A stretch of DNA of 64,000 nt from positions 185,621,439 through 185,685,438 of the forward strand of contig NC_050100.1 in the NCBI RefSeq assembly GCF_902167145.1, in the 5' to 3' direction. Positions 56,501 to 64,000 of the stretch are shown one piece after another. This DNA is from Zea mays (taxonomy: Eukaryota > Streptophyta > Magnoliopsida > Poales > Poaceae). The translations under genes were made by a program, and so were the position numbers. Position 1 is the stretch's first letter. The number at the start of each line of letters is the position of its first letter. The notes under the pieces were generated by a model. The model did not search any database, was not told the origin of the DNA, and saw only the letters and a list, made by a program, of their open reading frames with translations.

Positions 56501-59500
56501 AGCTCAAGATGCTGGGCCCCAACGGGGTCATCACCGTCGGCCCCACGTACAAACACGCGTTCGAATGCGACGTGGAGTGCGTGGAGTACGCCGAGGCCCT
56601 CGCCGAGTCCGAGGCCCTCATCGCCGACCTGGAGAACCTCTCCAAAGAGGTGCCAGACGTGAAGCGTCATGCCGGCAACTTCGAGCCAGCGGAGACGGTT
56701 AAGGCCGTCCCTCTCGACCCCAGTGGCGACACCTCCAAGCAGATCCGGATCGGTTCCGGGCTCGACCCCAAATAGGAAGCAGTGCTCGTCGACTTTCTCC
56801 GCGCAAACGCCGGCGTCTTTGCGTGGAGTCCCTCGGACATGCCCGGCATACCGAGGGATGTTGCCGAGCACTCGCTGGATATTCGGGCCGGAGCCCGACC
56901 CGTCAGGCAGCCTCTGCGCCGATTCGACGAGGAGAAGCGCAGAGTGATAGGCGAGGAGATCCACAAGCTAATGGCAGCAGGGTTCATCAAAGAGGTATTC
57001 CATCCCGAATGGCTTGCCAACCCTGTGCTTGTGAGGAAGAAAGGGGGGAAATGGCGGATGTGTGTAGACTACACTGGTCTCAACAAAGCATGTCCGAAGG
57101 TTCCCTACCCTCTACCTCGCATCGATCAAATCGTGGATTCCACTGCTGGGTGCGAAACCCTGTCCTTCCTCGATGCCTACTCAGGGTATCACCAAATCTG
57201 GATGGAAGAGTCCGACCAGCTCGCGACTTCTTTCATCACGCCCTTCGGCATGTACTGCTACGTCACCATGCCGTTCGGTTTGAGGAATGCGGGCGCGACG
57301 TACCAGCGGTGCATGAACCATGTGTTCAGCGAACACATCGGTCGCACGGTCGAGGCCTACGTCGATGACATCGTAGTCAAGACAAGGAAGGCTTCCGACC
57401 TCCTTTCCGACCTTGAAGTGACATTCCGATGTCTCAAAGCGAAAGGCGTCAAGCTCAATCCCGAGAAGTGTGTCTTCGGGGTGCCTCGGGGCATGCTCTT
57501 GGGGTTCATCTTCTCCGAGCGAGGCATCGAAGCCAACCCGGAGAAGATCGCAGCTATCACTAGCATGGGGCCCATCAAGGACTTAAAAGGCGTACAGAGG
57601 GTCATGGGATGTCTCGCGGCCCTGAGCCGCTTCATCTCACGCCTCGGCGAAAGAGGTCTGCCTCTGTACCGCCTCTTAAGGAAGGCCGAGTGTTTCGCTT
57701 GGACCCCTGAGGCCGAGGAAGCTCTCGGGAACCTGAAGGCGCTCCTTACAAAGGCGCCTATCTTGGTGCCCCCAGCTGACGGAGAAGCCCTCTTGGTCTA
57801 CGTCGCCGCGACCACTCAGGTGGTTAGCGCCGCGATTGTGGTCGAGAGGCAAGAAGAGGGGCATGCATTGCCCGTTCAGAGGCCAGTCTACTTCGTCAGC
57901 GAGGTACTGTCCGAGACCAAGATCCGCTACCCACAAGTTCAGAAGCTGCTGTATGCAGTGATCCTGACGAGGCGAAAGTTGCGACATTACTTCGAGTCTC
58001 ATCCGGTAACTGTGGTGTCATCCTTCCCCCTGGGGGAGATCATCCAGTGCCGAGAGGCCTCGGGCAGGATCGCAAAGTGGGCGGTGGAAATCATGGGCGA
58101 GACAATTTCGTTCGCCCCTCGGAAGGCCATCAAGTCCCAGGTGCTGGCGGACTTCGTAGCCGAATGGGTCGACACCCAGCTGCCGACGGCTCCGATCCAA
58201 CCGGAGCTCTGGACCATGTTTTTCGACGGGTCGCTGATGAAGACGGGAGCCGGCGCGGGCCTGCTCTTCATCTCGCCCCTCGGGAAACACCTACGCTACG
58301 TGCTACGCCTCCATTTCCCGGCGTCCAACAATGTGGCTGAGTACGAGGCTCTGGTCAGCGGGTTGCGGATCGCCATCGAGCTAGGGGTCAGACGCCTCGA
58401 CGCCCGTGGTGACTCGCAGCTCGTCATCGACAAAGTCATGAAGAACTCCCACTGCCGCGACCCGAAGATGGAGGCCTACTGCGATGAGGTTCGGCGCCTG
58501 GAAGACAAGTTCTACGGGCTCGAGCTCAACCACATCGCTCGGCGCTACAACGAGACTGCGGACGAGCCGGCTAAAATAGCCTCGGGGCGAACAACGGTTC
58601 CCCCGGACGTCTTCTCCCGGGATCTGCATCAACCCTCCGTCAAGATCAACGACACGCCCGAGCCCGAGGCACCCTCGGTCCAGCCCGAGGTACCCTCGGC
58701 TCAGCCCGAGGCGTCCTCGGTTCAGCCCGAGGTACCCTCGGCCCCCGAGGGCGAGGCACTGCACGTCGAGGAGGAGCAGAGCGGGGCCACGCCTGATCGA
58801 AATTGGCAGACCCCGTACCTGCAATATCTCCGCCAAGGAGAGCTACCCCTCGACCAAGCCGAGGCTCGGCGGGTAGCGCGACGCGCCAAGTCGTTCGTCT
58901 TGCTGGGCGATGAGGAGGAGCTCTACCACCGCAGCCCCTCGGGCATCCTCCAGCGATGCATCTCCATCGCCGAAGGTCAGGAACTCCTGCAAGAAATACA
59001 CTCGGGGGCTTGCGGCCATCATGCAGCGCCTCGAGCCCTTGTCGGGAATGCTTTCCGGCAAGGCTTCTACTGGCCAACGGCGGTGGCTGACGCCACTAGA
59101 ATTGTCCGCACCTGCGAAGGGTGCCAATTCTATGCGAAGCAGACCCACCTGCCCGCTCAGGCTCTGCAGACGATACCCATCACCTAGCCCTTTGCTGTAT
59201 GGGGTCTGGACCTCGTCGGTCCCTTGCAGAAGGCGCCCGGGGGCTACACGCACCTGCTGGTCGCCATCGACAAATTCTCCAAGTGGATCGAGGTCCGACC
59301 CCTGAACAACATCAGGTCCGAGCAGGCGGTGGCGTTCTTCACCAACATCATCCATCGCTTCGGGGTCCCAAACTCCATCATCACCGACAACGGTACCCAG
59401 TTCACCGGCAGAAAATTCTTGGATTTTTGCGAGGATCACCACATCCGGGTGGACTGGGCCGCCGTGGCTCATCCCATGTCGAATGGGCAAGTAGAGCGTG

Positions 59501-60045
59501 CCAACGGCATGATTCTACAAGGGCTCAAGCCCAGGATTTACAACGACCTCAACAAGTTCGGCAAGCGATGGATGAAGGAACTCCCCTCGGTGATCTGGAG
59601 CCTAAGGACAACGCCGAGCCGAGCCACGGGTTTCACGCCGTTCTTCCTGGTCTACGGGGCCGAGGCCATCTTGCCCACTGATTTGGAATACGGCTCCCCG
59701 AGGACGAGGGCCTACAACGATCAAAGCAACCAAGCTAGCCGAGAAGAATCGCTGGACCAGCTGGAAGAGGTTCGGGACAAGGCCTTACTACACTCGGCGC
59801 GGTACCAGCAGTCCCTGCGACGCTACCACGCCCGAGGGGTCCGGCCCCGAGACCTCCAGGTGGGTGACCTGGTGCTTCGGCTGCGGCAAGACGCCCGAGG
59901 GAGGCACAAGCCCACGCCCCCCTGGGAGGGGCCATTCGTCATCGCCAAAGTTCTGAAGCCCGGAACATACAAGCTGGCCAACAATCAAGGCGAGATCTAC
60001 GGCAACGCTTGGAACATCAAATAGCTACGTCGCTTCTACCCTTAA
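53527..60045 (+). pseudogene. Huck-like gag-pol polyprotein, colinear frame with five in-frame stops
   Basis: One reading frame of 2,173 codons runs from ATG 53527 to TAA 60043-60045. Gag core: about 55080-55640 (TRFRPPTTITKYSG, LEHLPPGQISNWDDL). Knuckle CPYHQGPVKHTLEEC: about 55827. Protease VLMDGGSCLN: about 56206. Reverse transcriptase with YVDD: 57358-57369. Dual RNase H: about 57750-58600 (MFFDGS; NNVAEYEAL; RGDSQ). Integrase: about 59000-59800, with catalytic Asp in GLDLVGP, Asp in ITDNGTQF and Glu in NGQVERANG. Stops are at 56335 (TAG), 56347 (TGA), 56773 (TAG), 59185 (TAG, expected Trp) and 60022 (TAG). There is no frameshift. All stops can be explained by C-to-T change on one strand. 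The copy cannot make full-length pol. Confidence 0.92.
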
Positions 60046-63000
60046 GATGTTTTCAAGTTGTTCATATACCTCGCACCCACGCAAAGTTTAGTCATCAAGG
60101 AAGGGTCGGCCTCGCCTCGGCAAGGCCCGACCCTCCCTCGGGGGCTAAAAGGGGGGGGACCCCCTCTGCGTCGAAATTTTCCTCGAAAAAAGATCTCTTT
60201 TAGCAGAATATCTTTTGTGCTTTTTGACTACTTCGAAAAGCGGATCCTGAAAACGACGGAGTACACGTAAGTAGCCAAGGCTGACCGAGCCGAGGGACTC
60301 CTACGCCTCCGGGATACGGATACCTCACTCATCACCTTCTGCGATAAGTAACTCGCGTTCGGATAAAGTGATTCCGCGGACCGAACAAGTCTTTACGTTC
60401 GGAAGCTCTTCTGCCGAAACGGTCCTTCAAGCCTTCTCGACTGAATCGGTGACAGGGCCTCATGGACGGGTGAAAATACGCATAAGCGGCAAGGCCGACC
60501 GAGCCGAGGGACTCCCACGCCTCCGGGATACGGATACCTCACTCATCACCTTCCGCGAGAAGCAACTCTCGCTCGCACAAACATCCCTGTTACCGACAAA
60601 AAGTCCAGATGCTCGAAATAAGAGGAAAGGAGACGCAGATTTACAACGCAGCGAGGGTGTGTTTTCTAGCCTCAGCGGCCGCAGAAGGCACACGCTACAA
60701 GACAATCTGATCCTGCAGGCTCGGGTCTTCACGCTGGAAGGGGGCTGTAGCACCCTCGGCATCAACGACACCTTCAGCGAGGTCCGACCTAGCCTCGGAC
60801 GGCGACGCGGTCCAGGGACTTCTCCGGGAATCCGGCCCGAGCAGGCGGCTCGGCTGGTTACCCCAGGGGCCTCGGCTAACCATCTTCCAAGGGCGCCAGC
60901 CCGGTCCGAGGCCTCGGCTGGTCAACTCCGGCGTCGGTTCCGCTGACGGGCAACCCGGCTAGGCTCCGGCCAACCAGGTTTTCATTTTCGAGCCAACTCC
61001 GCCTCTGTTCATGCTGATATCGCTAGCCCTGGCCTCGGCTCGTCGAAGAGCGGCCAAGGGGTCTCTTTAACTAAGCTAGAGGAGCCTCAGACAACAAGGC
61101 CGATCGAGCCGAGGGACTCCTACGCCTCCGGGATACGGATACCTCACTCGTCACCTTGACACGGGGCGACTCATGCTTGGTGAAGCGGTTCAGATAATCA
61201 ACAGGCGAGACTTAGTGCTCGAAAATGAGGAAAAAACACGGCTCCACGCCAAGATTACATACATGTTCAGGCCTCGACAGCCACAATGAACAAAGACACT
61301 GGCATTCGAAGTGCCCTTACAAACGGAACTCCGGTTCCGTCCCCGCGGGTATGAGCGACCTCGAGCCTGCGGGGCGACGAACATCGGGAGGCTCGCCAGC
61401 GACCTCTGCAGCAGCAACCATGGACCGAGGTGGACGCGGCCACCGGAGGGCTCTTGTTCGCGGTCCCGCTCAAGGGACGCGAACCAGCTATCAAAGCCAA
61501 AGAGCGGGCCGCTCCCAAGCGCACCGGCAGATCCTCGCTGCCGTCCTCGCCGCGAATGCGAGGGAAAGGACAGAATGTTGCATCCTAGCTAGGCAGCAAC
61601 AGTTCGCCTTCCCCGGCATGACTGGAGGACGTCTCCGTCGCGGCGCGGGAGGACGATTGCCACCACCAGAAGCTGGAAGAGGAGGTGGTCCGCCGCCCCG
61701 GGCAGGAGGTAGAGCCCCGGCTCGCCTCGCTCCCCGCCCCAGCGAGGATGACGAACACCCCCGATGCTGAGGGCGGGATCACAGCCTGGCTTGCCTCTCC
61801 CCATCCAGGAGCTGGAGGTCACCGTCTTGGGTGACCACCAGCGGAGGGGAGCAACCGGGCTGTGTGATGAAAATCCTTGAAGCCGAACGATGGCTGAAAG
61901 GTACCAACTCCCCCGGAGTTGCGTTCCTCCAACGATGAGGCGGAAAGACGGCGGGTACCCCCCATCCAGGGGCTTGGAAGATGGAAAGACACGACGCATA
62001 AGGGAGGAAGAAGACATGGTCGCCTTCCGAAAGGGGTCACCCTCCTTTTAAAGGCAACTCTCCCTACGTGCGCCCCCAAACGTCACGGGCTGAGTCTTCT
62101 CCAACACGCTCCAAGGCCCTCCCCTGCGGCGCGGGGGCTGGGTCCCGCATGTCATGCAAACCGGCTCAGAGCAGAAGAAGCCAAACCGCCGCGCGTGGCG
62201 CACACAACCGCCCAGCAGTTACAAGCGACCCCCCACTTTTGCCCAGACCAACGGGCGGAAGGGGCAGGCAGCCATGCAGGCGGCATGCAACCGCGCCAGG
62301 TGGACGCGCTTCTCCGACTCCCAACACGCCAGCATGGAGGCCCAGGCCCACGCGTCACGCAACCGGCGCGCCAGATGCTGCGTGCAAGCAACTGCACCGC
62401 CACTTGCGCCACCACCGCGCCTCTTCGGTTGCGGAACCAATACCGCGACTCGAGGCGGCCCAGCGCACGACCCAGTAGCGCCGGTCTGGCGCGACGGTCA
62501 ATGCAGCCGAAAGTGGGCCGGCAGTAATGACGGTGGCAGGCGGGCGGGAGTGGCGGTCACGTCGTCGGCCAGACTCATGTCCCATCCAGGGGCAGCAAGA
62601 GAACCCTCTCTCACGGCGTGAAGATAGGGCGCCCGTGATCCGTTCCTCGAACGGCTCGCGCACGCGCAACGGCCGCCCCGCCAACCACTCGCCCCGTCGC
62701 ATTAACTCCGCGGCAGGACAGGCGACGCTTCTGGCAGGAGAAGCGGGCGACGCTTCGCCTTCGCCGTAATAACCGCGCCAAAAAAGGTACGCCACGTCGT
62801 TCGATTTCGTATCCTTTTCCTTTTTTCCTCTTTCTCTATCTCTTGCAACAGGGACCGGGAAAGGGGGATACCCCGAAAAGGATCCTTCCCTGTGAAGGAA
62901 CCGGGCTCCGAGCCCCCCCTACTGATCAGAGGTTCGAAGGCTGGCCCTCCGAGGGGTTCAACAGTCGCCTCAGATCGCGTGGGCCCTACACCCACTACTG

Positions 63001-63837
63001 GTCAGAGGTTCGAAGGCCGGCCCCCCGAAGGGCTCCACGGCCGCCTCAGGCTACTCGGGCTCCGCGCCCATTACTGATCAGGGGTTCGAAGGCTGGCCCC
63101 CAAAGGGTTCACAGTCGCCTCAGACGCCGAGCGAGGGATGACAAGGGGTACGTTCGATACATAACCGAGGCTCGGGCTGCGCTCCCGAGGTACCCTAGGA
63201 CATTTCCGAGACCAGCGGGAGCGATCTTGTAACGGAATCCCATCAGAGGGAGGCATCGAGCCCTCGGACCCCGTCGCCAGGGGACCGGGTCCGGCAGATC
63301 ACCCGCAGGTACTTTTGGGCGTGCCTCTGGGCCCCTAGCCGACCCCCAACGAACGGGGCACGGACGTCCACTCGGATTACCCGCTTGCAGCTCACCGGAG
63401 ACACCATGTTCGGTGCCCATCGAGGGTAACATGGCGCTCTCCCCCCTCCTCCTTGCGGAAAGGCGACGTAGGGGCGTATGTAAAAAAGCCGAGTCTGTCC
63501 CTGATCGCCCTCTCGCCCTGTGCGGAGGCTCGGGGGCTGCTCTCGCAAACCCGGCTCCGGCCGAACCGTTGACAGCGTCAACATACCAGCCCGAGAGCTT
63601 GGGCCCCGACCGTGCACCCGGGCTACGGCCAGTTCGCATGAGGGAACAACCAGACCAGCCAAAGCATTACGCAAGGCATTAAGACCTCGGGGGAGTGAAA
63701 CCACTCCTCCGAGGCCTCGGGGGCTACACCCGGCGGGTGCGCTCGCGCGCACCCACCGAAACAAAATGCAACCGAGAAAGGCTGGTCCCCTTGCAAAAAA
63801 GTGCGACGAAAGCCTCCAAGTGAGTGCTAACACTCCC
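60046..63837 (+). other. Huck-like 3' non-coding region with interspersed and tandem repeats
   Basis: No convincing gene on either strand. The phrase gccgagggactcctacgcctccgggatacggatacctcactc occurs near 60289, 60507 and 61110, spaced irregularly. A about 75-bp unit with cagaggttcgaaggctggcc occurs near 62928, 63004 and 63078. The phrase ccatccaggggc recurs near 61803, 61970 and 62583. The region is very GC-rich, so long accidental frames appear on both strands. Confidence 0.7.
62905..63127. repeat. Three-copy tandem repeat, about 75-bp unit
   Basis: Each unit holds ctgatcagaggttcgaaggc, a cc-rich gap and gggttcaacagtcgcctcag, with about 80-85% similarity by eye. Confidence 0.82.
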
Positions 63838-63856
63838 TTCGAGGCTCGGGGGCTAC
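63838..63856 (+). other. Huck-like polypurine tract
   Basis: tcgaggctcgggggctac lies directly before the 3' LTR start. Its gaggctcggggg part is the likely plus-strand primer. Confidence 0.65.
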
Positions 63857-64000
63857 TGTCGGGGACCATAATTAGGGGTACCCTCAAGACGCCTAATTCT
63901 CAGCTGGTAACCCCCATCAGCATAAAGCTGCAGAGGCCTGATGGGTGCGATTAAGTCAGGGATCAGTCCATACGAGCGGCTCGATCACGCCTCTCCCGAG
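63857..64000 (+). repeat. Huck-like 3' LTR, first 144 bases
   Basis: It matches 51736-51879 except at about two positions (gcGgctcgat versus gcGActcgat context, and cctcTcccgag versus cctcGcccgag). It is cut by the window end. Confidence 0.93.

Larger units (their letters stand above)
51736..64000 (+). mobile_element. Huck-like Ty3/Gypsy (Tat lineage) retrotransposon, 3' LTR cut by window end
   Basis: 5' LTR (51736-53466), primer-binding site, one long gag-pol frame (53527-60045), a 3.8-kb non-coding 3' region, a purine-rich tract and the first 144 bases of the 3' LTR (63857 on). LTR start TGTCGGGGACCATAATTAGG and the overall layout match Huck as I remember it. It inserted in the coding sequence of the hAT pseudogene; the left target bases are 51731-51735 (CAACC). 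The visible part of the 3' LTR differs from the 5' LTR at about 2 of 144 positions. Confidence 0.85.

Noticed and set aside
61225..62795. Several long frames on both strands of the Huck-like 3' region
   Set aside because: GC content above 60% makes long chance frames common; they overlap on both strands and show no recognisable protein.

Overview
The window looks like grass nuclear DNA, most probably maize or another Zea. The sequence is dominated by nested LTR retrotransposons whose sizes and ends match maize families: a Zeon-like element (7.33 kb, 651-bp LTRs, gag but no pol), a Grande-like Gypsy element with two tandem arrays and reverse-strand genes, and a Huck-like Gypsy element with LTRs that begin TGTCGGGGACCATAATTAGG. 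Family names come from remembered features, not from a search. There is no sign of bacterial or organellar DNA.

Layout. Positions 1-20299 are a Grande-like element on the minus strand, with its 3' LTR just off the left edge. A Zeon-like element (2577-9905, minus, TSD GTATC) sits inside one of its reverse-strand exons. The Grande-like element itself lies in the gag gene of a minus-strand Copia element (20300 to about 36994). That Copia element also received an LTR element with 3.6-kb LTRs (21091-31416, plus, TSD GTTTC). Its probable 5' LTR holds an ORF1-only LINE (33602-36701, plus, 12-bp TSD).

Positions about 36995-42856 are a small gene island. It carries one complete gene: a four-exon FLOWERING LOCUS T-like PEBP gene on the minus strand (38100-40168). 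Its exon sizes are the canonical 192/62/41/230 bp, all splice sites are present, and a TATA box lies upstream. A Stowaway-like MITE abuts its stop codon and an 85-bp AT repeat lies in intron 1.

Positions 42857-51735 are older debris: a second MITE, two unrelated decayed hAT transposase genes, a decayed Zeon-like gag with its primer-binding site, and a probable solo LTR containing a CG-rich tandem array. Positions 51736-64000 are a Huck-like element (plus). Its gag-pol frame is colinear across 6.5 kb but carries five in-frame stops, and its 3' LTR is cut by the right edge.

The most unusual theme is that both the Grande-like and the Zeon-like element carry, antisense to gag-pol, an intron-containing gene of about 1,000 codons with a shared N-terminal domain. 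At least the Zeon-like copy has its own TATA box. Apart from the FT-like gene, the intact long frames are the Grande-like pol ORF and the short acidic reverse-strand ORF. Most other transposon genes here are broken by nonsense codons or frameshifts.
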